A DNA stretch of 64,000 nt from Mesorhizobium opportunistum WSM2075 (GTDB taxonomy: Bacteria; Pseudomonadota; Alphaproteobacteria; Rhizobiales; Rhizobiaceae). Position numbers and translations under genes: made by a program. This document shows, piece after piece, positions 24,788 to 33,401 of this stretch. The stretch is taken from contig NC_015675.1 of NCBI RefSeq assembly GCF_000176035.2, positions 5,460,001-5,524,000 of the forward strand. Reading direction: 5' to 3'. Numbering within the stretch: the stretch's first letter is position 1; the number at the start of each line of letters is the position of its first letter. Below the pieces are notes generated by a model. That model worked only from the letters and a program-made list of their open reading frames with translations. It ran no database searches and was not told where the DNA came from.

Positions 24788-26769
24788 GGCAGGCCCGCTG
24801 GCGCCACCGCCGTCTTGCGGCGCCGCGAGGGTGCTCCGACCCGCAAGCGCCTGTCCATCAGCGACATGGCCGCGCCCGCCATCATCATCAGGCCGCCGCC
24901 CCAGATCAGCGTCACCAGCGGCTTCCACCACAAGCGCACCACGACGGAGCCATCCTTGCCTTCGTCACCGAGCGAAATGTAGAGCTGGGAAAGACCAAGG
25001 GTCTTGATGCCGGATTCCGTCGTCGTCGTCTGCCGCACCGGAAAGAAGCGCTTGGCCGAGCTGATTTCGCCGATGGGACTGCCGCTGACACCGATCAGCT
25101 CGAAGCGGCCGCGATCTTCGCTGTAGTTGGGGCCCTGGGCCGGATAGAGCCCGACGAAACGCAGCGTGTGGCCGGACAATTCCACCGTCTCGCCGGCATG
25201 CATCGACAGGATTTTCTCGGTACCGAAGCAAAGCGTGCCGACAATGCCCAGCGTGGTCAGGCCAAGGCCGAGATGGGCGAAAGCCGTGCCGAAGACCGAG
25301 CGCGGCAAGCCAAGCAGGCGCCGGACCATGTTCCCCGTCGTGACATTGCCGAACCCCGCCTTGACGGCGATGTCGGTGAGCGCACCAAGGATCAGCCAGA
25401 CGGCAAGTCCGACCCCAATGGCCGCCAATACCGAAGCGCCGTCGATGAACAGAGTGGTGACCAGTGCCGTCAGGAGGGCACCCGCGAATGCCACCATCAG
25501 GCGCTGCGCGACCGCGAAGACATCGCCGCGTTTCCAGGCTAGCAGCGGCCCAAAGGGAACCATCACCAGCAGGGGTACCATCAGTGGCGCGAAGGTCAGG
25601 TTGAAGAATGGTGCTCCGACCGAAATCTTGTCCGAGGAAAAGGCTTCGACCACCAGCGGATAGAGGGTGCCAACGAGCACGGTGGCGGTCGCCGTCGTCA
25701 GGAACAGATTGTTGAGGACGAGCGCGCCTTCGCGCGAAATCGGATGGAACAGGCCGCCGGCCGTCAGCTTCGAGGCGCGCAACGCAAACAGCGACAGCGA
25801 GCCGCCGATGAACAGCGTCAATATGCACAGGATGAAGATGCCGCGCGTCGGATCGGTGGCGAAGGCATGGACGGAGGTCAGGACGCCCGAGCGCACCAGG
25901 AAGGTGCCGAGCAGCGACAGCGAGAAGGTGAGGATGGCAAGCAGCAGCGTCCAGATCTTCAAGGCCGAACGCTTTTCCATGACGATGGCCGAATGGAGCA
26001 GCGCGGTGCCTGCCAGCCACGGCATGAAGGAGGCGTTCTCGACCGGATCCCAGAACCAGAAGCCGCCCCAGCCGAGTTCGTAGTAGGCCCAGTACGATCC
26101 CATGGCGATGCCGCCAGTCAGGAACATCCAGGCGACCAGCGTCCATGGCCGCACCCAGCGCGCCCAGGAGGCATCGATACGACCTTCGATGAGGGCCGCG
26201 ACCGAGAAGGAAAAGCAGATCGAGAAACCGACGTAACCGAGATAGAGCAGCGGCGGGTGAATGGCGAGGCCGAGATCCTGCAGGACCGGGTTGAGATCGC
26301 GGCCCTCGATCGGCGCCGGATTGAGCCGGATGAACGGATTGGACGTCGCCAGGATGAACAGGAAGAAGGTAGCGCCGATGGCGCCCTGCACGGCCAGGAC
26401 ATTGGCCCGCAGCGTTGCCGGCAGGTTGGAGCCGAAAGCGGCGACAAGCGCGCCGAAAAAGGTCAGGATCAGCACCCAGAGCAGCATCGAGCCTTCGTGG
26501 TTGCCCCAGGTTCCGGTGATCTTGTAGATCAGCGGCTGCAACGAATGCGAGTTTTCCCAGACGCTCGCCACCGAGAAGTCGGAATTCGCATAAGCGCTGG
26601 CCAGCGCGACGAAAGACAGTGCCGTCAACGCAAAACCGGTCACCGCGACCGGGCCACCGACAGCCATCAGGCGCTGGTTGTTCAGGCGCGCGCCAAACAG
26701 CGGCACGATCGTCTGCACCAGCGAAAGCGCGAATGCCAGGACCAGGGCGAAATGTCCGGTCTCAACCAT
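24784..26769 (-). CDS. cycK: Heme lyase CcmF/CycK
   Basis: 661 residues and about fifteen membrane helices. CcmF joins heme from CcmE to apocytochrome c thiols with CcmH. The tryptophan-rich heme-handling motif is visible as WGGFWFWDPVENASFMPWLAG near residue 232-252, and conserved His-containing loops appear in TWGNHEGSMLLW and HAFATDP. The C-terminal periplasmic beta domain (HAGETVELSGHTLRFVGL) is complete. It starts 38 bases after the cycJ stop; part of that gap is one copy of a small 27-base duplication. The gene overlaps cycL by ATGA. Confidence 0.96.
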   Translation of the reverse strand: MVETGHFALVLAFALSLVQTIVPLFGARLNNQRLMAVGGPVAVTGFALTALSFVALASAYANSDFSVASVWENSHSLQPLIYKITGTWGNHEGSMLLWVLILTFFGALVAAFGSNLPATLRANVLAVQGAIGATFFLFILATSNPFIRLNPAPIEGRDLNPVLQDLGLAIHPPLLYLGYVGFSICFSFSVAALIEGRIDASWARWVRPWTLVAWMFLTGGIAMGSYWAYYELGWGGFWFWDPVENASFMPWLAGTALLHSAIVMEKRSALKIWTLLLAILTFSLSLLGTFLVRSGVLTSVHAFATDPTRGIFILCILTLFIGGSLSLFALRASKLTAGGLFHPISREGALVLNNLFLTTATATVLVGTLYPLVVEAFSSDKISVGAPFFNLTFAPLMVPLLVMVPFGPLLAWKRGDVFAVAQRLMVAFAGALLTALVTTLFIDGASVLAAIGVGLAVWLILGALTDIAVKAGFGNVTTGNMVRRLLGLPRSVFGTAFAHLGLGLTTLGIVGTLCFGTEKILSMHAGETVELSGHTLRFVGLYPAQGPNYSEDRGRFELIGVSGSPIGEISSAKRFFPVRQTTTTESGIKTLGLSQLYISLGDEGKDGSVVVRLWWKPLVTLIWGGGLMMMAGAAMSLMDRRLRVGAPSRRRKTAVAPAGLP

Positions 26770-26783
26770 GACTGTACCTGTAA

Positions 26784-26833
26784 TTCACCGTTGCTCTCCT
26801 GCCAGAGCTATTCACTCTTGCTCTCCTGCCAGA
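26784..26833. repeat. Small tandem duplication across the cycJ stop codon
   Basis: Positions 26784-26806 and 26811-26833 match at 21 of 23 bases with period 27 (shared core TTGCTCTCCTGCCAGA). One copy encodes the last residues of CycJ (WQESK), the other lies in the untranslated gap, so the stop codon falls between them. It looks like a recent local duplication. Confidence 0.7.
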
Positions 26834-27251
26834 CGCCCTTGGCCTTCAGGCCGTCGGCCACTTCCTTGGGCATGTAGCGCTCGTCGTGCTTGGCCAGCAC
26901 GCTGTCGGCGACAAAGACGCCGTCCGGGCCGAAGGTGCCCTCGGTGATGACGCCCTGTTCTTCGCGGAAAAGGTCCGGCAGGATGCCGGTGTAAGTGACC
27001 TTGACCGATTTATGCGTGTCTGTGACCGAAAAGGCGACGGTCGCGCCCTGCCCGCGCTCGATGGTGCCCTTCTCGACCAGCCCTCCCAGCCTGATGCGCT
27101 GTCCGGGCTGGACGCTGGCTGTGGCCAGATCGGCCGGCATGTAGAAATAGGACGCCTTCTGACCGAGCGCGTAGAAGGTCAGTCCGGTGGCGGCGCCCAG
27201 GAAAGCCAGTCCGCCCACGATGACCGACAATCGTTTCTGCTTGCGCGTCAT
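26808..27251 (-). CDS. cycJ: Cytochrome c maturation heme chaperone CcmE/CycJ
   Basis: 147 residues: one N-terminal membrane anchor ([22 protein letters not shown]) and a periplasmic OB-fold. His122 in [10 protein letters not shown] is the residue that binds heme covalently, with the following Tyr126 also conserved. It carries heme from the CcmABC exporter to CcmF. The start lies three bases after the cycH stop, so the genes are co-translated. CcmABC genes are not in the window, as usual in rhizobia where they form a separate operon. Confidence 0.96.
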   Translation of the reverse strand: MTRKQKRLSVIVGGLAFLGAATGLTFYALGQKASYFYMPADLATASVQPGQRIRLGGLVEKGTIERGQGATVAFSVTDTHKSVKVTYTGILPDLFREEQGVITEGTFGPDGVFVADSVLAKHDERYMPKEVADGLKAKGVWQESKSE

Positions 27252-27254
27252 GCT

Positions 27255-28394
27255 CTACTCCGTCGCCGCCAGGCCGAGCGAGGCGGCAAAGGTGGTGAAT
27301 TTCTTCGCTTCGTCACTGTCGGCCCCAAAAACGGCAATGGCGCGATGAAGAGCATCGCGCGCCTCATCGGCCTTGCCCAGCACAACGTAGGAACGAACGA
27401 GCCGCATCCATCCTTCCGCGTCACGCGGATTTTGCCGCAGTTTGTCGTCGAGACCCGCGACCATGGTGTTGATCATGGCTTCGCGGTCCTGCAGCGACAT
27501 GGAGGACGCGGCGTCGACATCGGCGGCATCGGGCCCTTTCGCGGCCGCGCCGGAAGCGACTTCGGGGTTGCCGGATTTGGCCAATGCCTGCTCGATGGCG
27601 CCGCGCCACGGTGAACCCGGCGGCAGCGTGCCGAGCATCGCCTGCCAGGAGGCAACCGCTTCCTTGGTTCGCCCCTCCTGCGCCAACGCCACCGCCAGAT
27701 AGAAACTGGCCTTCGCATTGGCCGGATCGAGTTTCAGCGCCGCCTCGAAGGCATCCTGGGCATCGGCCGAAACAATGCCGCCTGCCGCACCGGCGATCGC
27801 CTCACCAAGGCCGGCCTGACGGACGGCACTGTTGCCGTCGAGACGAATGGCGTTGCGGTAGGCGGCGGCCGCGTCGGAGAAGCGCTGCATGCGTAGATAG
27901 ACCGGGGCCAGCACATCCCACCCCCGGCCGTCGGAAGGATTGGCGGCAAGGTGAGCTTCCGCCCGCGCGACCAACTCGTCGACCGAGCTGTCGGCCGGGT
28001 TCTTGGCCAACCGCTCGCTGAGCGGCTGTGACGGCAGGTCGGGCGAACCGAGCTGGCTGTAAAGCCCCCAGCTGACCAACGGCACCGCCAGCACCGCGAC
28101 GGTCGCGACAAGTCTTGACATGGCCGACGCCAGCCTGGCCGATGCCTTGCCGGCCGGATCCGCATTGTCGAGGCGCAGGATGCGGCGCGCGATCTCGGCG
28201 CGTGCCTCGGCCGCTTCCGCCGGCTGGATCAGGCCCCGCGCGGCGTCGCGGTCAAGCTCGGACAGTTGATCGCGATAGACTTCCAGATCGTGGTCGCCGC
28301 TCGATGCGGCACCTTTCGAGCCGGCAGCCAACGGCAACAGCACCGCCAGGCTCGCGCCCAGCGTCAGGATTGCGGCTATGACCCAGAACAGCAT
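27255..28394 (-). CDS. cycH: Cytochrome c maturation protein CcmI/CycH
   Basis: 379 residues from the ATG at 28394, chosen because GGAAG lies six bases ahead and the protein then begins MLFWVIAAILTLGASLAVLLPL, the usual CcmI N-terminus; ATGs at 28433 and 28439 would add an unrelated lead. Two membrane helices (residues about 2-22 and 88-108) enclose a cytoplasmic loop with a leucine-zipper-like YRDQLSELDRD region. The large periplasmic part contains TPR repeats (AAYRNAIRLDGNSAVRQAGLGEA, ALKLDPANAKASFYLAVALAQEG) that bind apocytochrome c. It heads the cycHJKL operon; the promoter lies in the 115-base gap before the lipoprotein gene. Confidence 0.94.
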   Translation of the reverse strand: MLFWVIAAILTLGASLAVLLPLAAGSKGAASSGDHDLEVYRDQLSELDRDAARGLIQPAEAAEARAEIARRILRLDNADPAGKASARLASAMSRLVATVAVLAVPLVSWGLYSQLGSPDLPSQPLSERLAKNPADSSVDELVARAEAHLAANPSDGRGWDVLAPVYLRMQRFSDAAAAYRNAIRLDGNSAVRQAGLGEAIAGAAGGIVSADAQDAFEAALKLDPANAKASFYLAVALAQEGRTKEAVASWQAMLGTLPPGSPWRGAIEQALAKSGNPEVASGAAAKGPDAADVDAASSMSLQDREAMINTMVAGLDDKLRQNPRDAEGWMRLVRSYVVLGKADEARDALHRAIAVFGADSDEAKKFTTFAASLGLAATE

Positions 28395-28512
28395 GGCTCT
28401 TCCAATAAAGGCAGAGACTTGCCCTGCCAACATGTCCATCCTGCGACGCTTTGACGGCGGACGCTCCTGACGTCCTTGATCGACGTCAAGCGACTAGCTC
28501 CCAACCGGGATA

Positions 28513-28950
28513 TCAGGTCAGCGGCGTCCAGCTGCCGTCGGTGTTGCGGCAAGCGGTTCCGCGGGCGGTGACGCCGGCTCCGCCGGTGAACACTGTCTGC
28601 GTGTACTGGCGGCAGTCCTGTGAACCGACGCGATAGGGCTGGGCCGGCACCACCTCGCCATAGCGCGAGGCCTGGTCGCCTTTCCACGTCACCTTCTGGC
28701 CGCTTGTCGTATATTCGAGCGCCTTGTATTCGGCCTCGAGCGCATTGCGCTTCTCCGTTGCGCTGAGACTGCTGCCGATCGAACCGCCAATCAGGCCACC
28801 GCCCATCGCGGATATGATCGAGGTGGTGACCTTGCCGCCCGAAGGAGGCGTCGAGGCCGGTGTCGGCGCGACGGTGGGGCCCTTGCCGCTCAAGGTAGTG
28901 CAGCCGGAGACGGCCAGCAATGCGGAAACAAGCGCGACGCGAATCTTCAT
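28513..28950 (-). CDS. Outer-membrane lipoprotein, 17 kDa surface antigen-like (glycine zipper)
   Basis: 145 residues from the ATG at 28950. The N-terminus has a lipobox ending VSGC, so the Cys near residue 17 would be lipidated. A glycine zipper (SAMGGGLIGGSIGSSL) follows, then a C-terminal region typical of rickettsial 17 kDa antigen-like proteins, with RNALEAEYKALEYTTSGQKVTWKG and a terminal Cys pair in DCRQYT and GTACRN. Such proteins insert in or span the outer membrane and are probably structural. The longer in-frame reading to 29112 lacks a signal and is rejected. It lies downstream of the FeuQ-like kinase on the same strand with a gap of almost 190 bases that shows no gene. Confidence 0.85.
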   Translation of the reverse strand: MKIRVALVSALLAVSGCTTLSGKGPTVAPTPASTPPSGGKVTTSIISAMGGGLIGGSIGSSLSATEKRNALEAEYKALEYTTSGQKVTWKGDQASRYGEVVPAQPYRVGSQDCRQYTQTVFTGGAGVTARGTACRNTDGSWTPLT

Positions 28951-29137
28951 GCCAACAACCGGTTTTCTTGAGTTGGAGCCTGCCATGGATGCGCCTGGGG
29001 CCGCGTCATCGGAGAAGTGGGCGTCGCCATAGTATTGATATTTGTCGGAAATTTGGCCATTGCCGGCCGCTCCGGGACCAATCGATATGCCGCCATAACA
29101 TGTGCCGTCCATCGGTGTCGATTGGCGCTGGGAAACG

Positions 29138-30565
29138 TCACTGAAGGCTCCGCAACCGCACCACCGCCTTCAATCCGCCCATGCCGGACCGTTCGAGCGC
29201 GAGAACGCCTCCATACTCGTTGACGAGGTCGGCGACAATGGCAAGCCCCAGACCTGTGCCCGGTTTCGTCTCGTCCAGGCGTCTTCCGCGCTTCAGCGCG
29301 TCGCGCGCTCTGTCCTCGGGAATGCCGGGGCCGTCATCGTCGATGCTGATCTCGAACAGATGATCATCCTTGCCGACCAAGGGTGCGACCGAGACCGACA
29401 CCGCGCTCCTTGCCCATTTCATCGCATTTTCAAGAAGATTGCCGAGCAGTTCCTCGAGATCCTCGCGCTCGCCGGCAAAAACGATCTCGGATGCCGGCAG
29501 CGTCAGCGACAGGCTTGTCTGCGGATTGAGCTTCTGCAAGACCCGCACCATGCGCTGGGCCAGCGGCGCCACCGGTGTACGGTAGACGACGCTGTCGCGC
29601 TGCGCCGCGACGCGAGCACGCTGCAGGTAGTGATCGACCTGCTTCTGCATGGAGGCAGCCTGTTCGGCGATCAACTGCCCCTTTGGGCCGCCGAGCGCGC
29701 GGCCCTCGTTGAGCAGCACCGCGAGCGGCGTTTTCAGCGAATGGGCGAGATTGCCGACCTGGGTTCGCGACCGCTCGACGATGCGTTTGTTGTTTTCGAT
29801 CAATGCGTTGGTTTCGTTGGCTAACGGTTCGATCTCGGCTGGAAAGCGGCCGTCGAGCCGCTGCGCGGTGCCCTCGCGCACCATGGCGAGCGCGTTCCTG
29901 ACCCGGCGCAGCGGCTGCAGGCCAAGCAGGATAGCGATAGCGTTGATGGCGATCATGCCGATGCCGAACAGGCCGAGATAGGTCAGCAGGCGGCGCTGGA
30001 AGGTTCCGATTTCCTGTTCGAGTTCGCTCTGGTTGCCCATGACGCGGAAACGCGCGGCACGGTTCTTGGCGTCGAGGACGAATTCGCTCTCGAACACTTC
30101 GAGTTGCTCGCCGTCGATACCCTCGGCCGAATAGCTGCGCTGGAAGCTGGCATTGAAAGGCACTTCAGCGACGCTTGGCGACGGGATGGTCCTGGTCATC
30201 GAAGAGGAGTGGAGGTCGCCATGCACGCCTTCCGAGGCCGGTTCCACCGACCAGTACCAGCCCGAATTGGGCTCGGAGAAGCGGAGGTCGCCGAGGTCGG
30301 GGGCGCCGGTGAGCGCTCCGGTATCGGAAATGCCGATGGAGCCGATCAGATTGAACAGATGCGCCGAAAGCAGGCTGTCGAAGCCGCGTTCGCTGGCCTG
30401 ACGGTACAGCGTGGTGATCAGGGTGAAGATGACGACCAGGGTCAGGATCGCCCAGACCGTGGAGAAGGCGATGACGCGGAACGTCAGCGAGCGCGGCCAC
30501 AAACGCAGCGCAAGCGGCGTCCTTGCGATTGGTTTGAGCGGTTCCGAGTTACGCCTCCGGCTCAC
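29138..30565 (-). CDS. feuQ: PhoQ-like sensor histidine kinase (FeuQ-like)
   Basis: 475 residues from a GTG at 30565 lying inside the end of the regulator gene (17-base overlap). Two membrane helices (about 30-53 and 194-216) flank a periplasmic domain of 140 residues. HAMP follows, then a HisKA region with the phospho-His near 275 in NLAHSLKTPLAVLLNEGRA, the form seen in PhoQ-type kinases, and HATPase_c (LLENAMKWARSAVSV, DDGPGIPEDRARDAL, GTGLGLAIVADLV). In rhizobia the FeuP/FeuQ pair senses osmotic or envelope conditions and controls genes such as the cyclic-glucan exporter. The FeuQ name rests on overall resemblance, gene order and the small secreted protein upstream. Confidence 0.8.
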   Translation of the reverse strand: MSRRRNSEPLKPIARTPLALRLWPRSLTFRVIAFSTVWAILTLVVIFTLITTLYRQASERGFDSLLSAHLFNLIGSIGISDTGALTGAPDLGDLRFSEPNSGWYWSVEPASEGVHGDLHSSSMTRTIPSPSVAEVPFNASFQRSYSAEGIDGEQLEVFESEFVLDAKNRAARFRVMGNQSELEQEIGTFQRRLLTYLGLFGIGMIAINAIAILLGLQPLRRVRNALAMVREGTAQRLDGRFPAEIEPLANETNALIENNKRIVERSRTQVGNLAHSLKTPLAVLLNEGRALGGPKGQLIAEQAASMQKQVDHYLQRARVAAQRDSVVYRTPVAPLAQRMVRVLQKLNPQTSLSLTLPASEIVFAGEREDLEELLGNLLENAMKWARSAVSVSVAPLVGKDDHLFEISIDDDGPGIPEDRARDALKRGRRLDETKPGTGLGLAIVADLVNEYGGVLALERSGMGGLKAVVRLRSLQ

Positions 30566-31214
30566 GCATGCGGTAGCCCATGCCGCGCACGGTTTCGATC
30601 ATGTCGATGCCCATCTTCTTGCGCAGCCGCCCGACAAAGACCTCGATGGTGTTGGAATCGCGGTCGAAATCCTGGTCGTAGAGATGCTCGACCAGTTCGG
30701 TTCGCGAGACCACATCGCCCATGTGGTGCATCAGGTAGGCGAGCAGGCGGAATTCGTGCGAGGTCAGCTTCAGTGGCACACCGTCGACATCGGCCTTCGA
30801 CGCCTTGGTGTCGAGACGCAGCGGCCCGCAGGTGAGTTCGGACGAAGCGTGGCCGGCGGCCCGGCGGATAAGCGCCCTGACCCTGGCAAGCACTTCCTCG
30901 ATATGGAACGGCTTGGTGACATAGTCGTCGGCGCCGGCATCGATGCCGGAAACCTTGTCGCTCCAGCGGTCGCGCGCCGTCAGGATCAGCACCGGCATCT
31001 TGCGGCCGCCGCGGCGCCAGCGCTCGACCACGCTGATGCCGTCCATCTGCGGCAGGCCGATGTCGAGCACGACGGCGTCGTAAGGCTCGGTGTCGCCGAG
31101 GAAATGGCCTTCCTCGCCGTCGAAGGCACGGTCGACGACATAGCCGGCATCGACCAGCGCGTCGGCTATCTGGCGGTTGAGATCCTTGTCATCCTCGACG
31201 ACGAGTACGCGCAT
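30549..31214 (-). CDS. feuP: PhoP-like response regulator (FeuP-like)
   Basis: 221 residues. The receiver domain starts MRVLVVEDDKDLNRQIADAL, has phospho-Asp D51 in VVLDIGLPQMDGI and Lys in YVTKPFHIEEVLAR. The DNA-binding winged helix is complete, with TSHEFRLLAYLMHHMGDVVSRTELVEHLYDQDFDRDSNTIEVFVGRLRKK. The phrase GYVVDRAFDGEEGHFLGDTEPYDA matches what I recall of rhizobial FeuP. It is transcribed with the kinase, and a small secreted protein gene lies 144 bases upstream on the same strand. Two direct repeats of GGTTGGGGTC (31273 and 31291) lie in that gap and might be a regulator binding site. Confidence 0.83.
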   Translation of the reverse strand: MRVLVVEDDKDLNRQIADALVDAGYVVDRAFDGEEGHFLGDTEPYDAVVLDIGLPQMDGISVVERWRRGGRKMPVLILTARDRWSDKVSGIDAGADDYVTKPFHIEEVLARVRALIRRAAGHASSELTCGPLRLDTKASKADVDGVPLKLTSHEFRLLAYLMHHMGDVVSRTELVEHLYDQDFDRDSNTIEVFVGRLRKKMGIDMIETVRGMGYRMREPEA

Positions 31215-31357
31215 GCGGAGATCGATACCTGTTGAAGAGCTTTTTTGGACTGAAGACTTGGTCAGATCGAAGGGTTGGGGTCGGATTAAAGGTTGGGGTC
31301 AGATATAGGCCGATTCCGGCGGCCTGGGAAACGAGGCCCGTAAGATGAAAGATCCGG

Positions 31358-31657
31358 TCAGTTCTGCGGCACGACGATCTCGGAACGGCGCGGACGCTGC
31401 CCGTCCTTGCCGGGCACCAGCACGACGATGACGCAGACCGGCTGGCCGCCGCGCGTCGACTGCGAGGCCTTGGCCAGCGTTCCGCCATTCTGCTGGGCAA
31501 CCTGTTGACCAATCGCATAGCAGTCGGACGCGGCCAGAACGATCGGGCTGGCCTGACCGGGGGCAATGACCGGCATCGCCACCGCCTGCGACGCAAACAG
31601 CCCGGCAGCACATAGCGCCAGTGTCGCGGTTCGGAAATGGGAGCGGAGCGTTTTCAT
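31358..31657 (-). CDS. Small periplasmic protein upstream of FeuPQ (FeuN candidate)
   Basis: 99 residues from the ATG at 31657. A signal peptide (MKTLRSHFRTATLALCAAGLFASQAVA) implies a periplasmic mature protein of about 70 residues. It has two cysteines (SDCYAIG and PVCVIVV) that could form a disulfide, and a beta-rich core resembling a PepSY-like half-domain. In Sinorhizobium the feuPQ operon begins with feuN, a small periplasmic protein that restrains FeuQ. Position, strand, size and export signal fit that role here, but I identify it by context and not by a remembered sequence. A 119-residue in-frame reading starting at 31714 is less likely since its lead is not a signal peptide. Confidence 0.65.
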   Translation of the reverse strand: MKTLRSHFRTATLALCAAGLFASQAVAMPVIAPGQASPIVLAASDCYAIGQQVAQQNGGTLAKASQSTRGGQPVCVIVVLVPGKDGQRPRRSEIVVPQN

Positions 31658-31830
31658 GACCAGCGTTGTAACGCATCGGTGCTGAACGTGAAATGAACGG
31701 TGATCGAAGCACAAAACATGTCCGCTACACCCCTGAAAACACAGATGACCAATCGTGATTTCGACGCCCCAACCCGACGAAATCCGGGAAATGGCAGTCT
31801 AGACTCCGTTTCGGTCATATTGAAAGCGCG

Positions 31831-32238
31831 TCAGGCATTTTCCTGCGTCAGGGCGCGAAACCGCAGCAGCCCGTGATGCACCAGGAGCTCCTCGTCGTAG
31901 CGGGCTTCGGTGAACTCGAGCGACAGCCGCGTCTGTCCGCGAGGACCGATGACCAGCACCGCGTCGTCAAGGCGTGCCTTGATGGCGTCCATGATGGCAA
32001 GCGTTTCGGCTTCGCCCTGGGCTTTCGACCAGACATGCAGCGTGATCAGCTGATCGTCATTGTTCTCGACGCCGGTATCCCAGTCGAAGGCACTGGTCTG
32101 ACCGCAGGTCACGTAGGGAAAAGCGGCATTGTCGGCCGCCCGTTCCAGCAGCCCGGCACCGCCCAGCAACGCCGACAGGGATGCGTCGCCCTTCAGTCTC
32201 AAAAAAAGTGCCTGCTGCAAATCGCCGGGCGCGGTCAT
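31831..32238 (-). CDS. DUF3168 phage/GTA tail-completion-like protein, orphan
   Basis: 135 residues from the ATG at 32238, with AAGGAC ahead. It matches the DUF3168 family by pattern: an N-terminal LQQALFLRLKGDASLSALLG, central FPYVTCGQTSAFDWDT and ITLHVWSKAQGEAETLAIMDAIKARLDDA, then LEFTEARYDEELLVHHGLLRFRAL. Family members are head-tail joining or tail-completion components of phages and gene transfer agents. In alphaproteobacterial gene-transfer-agent clusters this gene sits between capsid and tail genes, yet here no other virion gene is nearby. The reading frame is intact, suggesting selection or recent arrival. Confidence 0.8.
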   Translation of the reverse strand: MTAPGDLQQALFLRLKGDASLSALLGGAGLLERAADNAAFPYVTCGQTSAFDWDTGVENNDDQLITLHVWSKAQGEAETLAIMDAIKARLDDAVLVIGPRGQTRLSLEFTEARYDEELLVHHGLLRFRALTQENA

Positions 32239-32612
32239 CGTCCTTTTCCTCAAGCCTTGCGCCACCGACATCGGCTTTCGCAAGCCTGTCCGTCTGCATG
32301 TTCTGCCAGATATAAACGTTCGCGACGCGAAGACGATGGCGATTCGTCATCAGAATGATGAACGCCGATGATCTCGAAAATACGACCTGCCGATACCCCG
32401 TTCGGCCGATGTCGCGCAACCTAACGATGAAATAGCCAAGCGCAACCGCGATGGGATGACATGCCTGGCAGCGGAGCGTGAACGTGGACTCTCGATTCCC
32501 GGTCACCTATCCTTGCCCCGTATGGACGGCCCACGGGATGGAACGTCCTTGCTCGCTTTGATCCGTGAAGCGACGATGGCAGGGCATTTTCCCCTAATTT
32601 CCGGAGTTGATG
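32239..32612. other. Gene-free stretch
   Basis: Divergent promoter region between the DUF3168 gene and the hydratase gene. No recognisable phage gene remnant, repeat or RNA is seen. GGAG at 32603 serves as ribosome site for the hydratase. Confidence 0.5.
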
Positions 32613-33401
32613 ATGCTCGATCCAGAAAAGACCAGGGCCGCTTCCATGTTGTTGGTAGGTCATTGGGACCGGGGCACCCGTCTCGACGCCATACCACGGG
32701 AGTTACGGCCAGAAACGCGGATCGAAGGGTACGCCATCCAGTCGCATGTCATGGGTCGTTCGGCCGCTCCGCTTTTCGGCTGGAAGATCGCGGCAACCAG
32801 CCTGGCCGGACAAAGGCATATCAACGTCGACGGCCCGATGGCCGGCCGTCTCCTCGCCGAGAAGGCTGTCGAGGTTGGCGGGACCGTTTCCCTGGCGACG
32901 AGCAAGATGTGCGTGGCCGAGATCGAATTCGCTTTCCGCTTCGGCCGGCAATTGCCGCCGCGTCCGGCACCCTATGAAATCGCTGAGGTGGTGGATGCCG
33001 TGGCGGCCTTGCACCCGGCGATCGAAATACCGGACTCACGCTATGACGATTTCTGCGCCGTTGGAGCGCCGCAGCTCATAGCCGACAACGCCTGCGCCAA
33101 TCTGTTTGTCATCGGCGAGGCGGTGGAAGACGATTGGCGCGACGTGGATCTCGCGAAGCACCCGGTGGTCGGTTTCGTCTCCGGAAAGTCGCAGCACAAC
33201 GGATCGGGAGCAGCCGTGTTGGGCGACCCTCGCATTGCGCTGACATGGATCGTCAACGAACTGTCGGGCCTAGGCATAGCACTGGAGCCGGGACAGGTGG
33301 TGATCACCGGCACCTGCGTGACGCCGATCGGCGTCGAGGCCGGCGACGAGGTCACCGGCGACCTGGGCAGGTTCGGCCGCGTTTCCGTGCGGTTTGTCTA
33401 G
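32613..33401 (+). CDS. 2-keto-4-pentenoate hydratase family protein
   Basis: 262 residues; ATGs at 32610 and 32613 are adjacent and the second has GGAG six bases ahead. It belongs to the MhpD/fumarylacetoacetase-like fold: GYAIQSHVMGRSAAPLFGWKIAAT at the N-terminus, the metal-site region VAEIEFAFRFGRQLPP with two acidic ligands, and FVITGTCVTPIGVEAGDEV-like text at the C-terminus. These enzymes hydrate 2-hydroxypenta-2,4-dienoates or decarboxylate 4-oxalocrotonate in aromatic meta-cleavage pathways. No other meta-cleavage gene is nearby, so the physiological substrate is uncertain. The gene appears monocistronic. Confidence 0.85.
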   Translation: MLDPEKTRAASMLLVGHWDRGTRLDAIPRELRPETRIEGYAIQSHVMGRSAAPLFGWKIAATSLAGQRHINVDGPMAGRLLAEKAVEVGGTVSLATSKMCVAEIEFAFRFGRQLPPRPAPYEIAEVVDAVAALHPAIEIPDSRYDDFCAVGAPQLIADNACANLFVIGEAVEDDWRDVDLAKHPVVGFVSGKSQHNGSGAAVLGDPRIALTWIVNELSGLGIALEPGQVVITGTCVTPIGVEAGDEVTGDLGRFGRVSVRFV

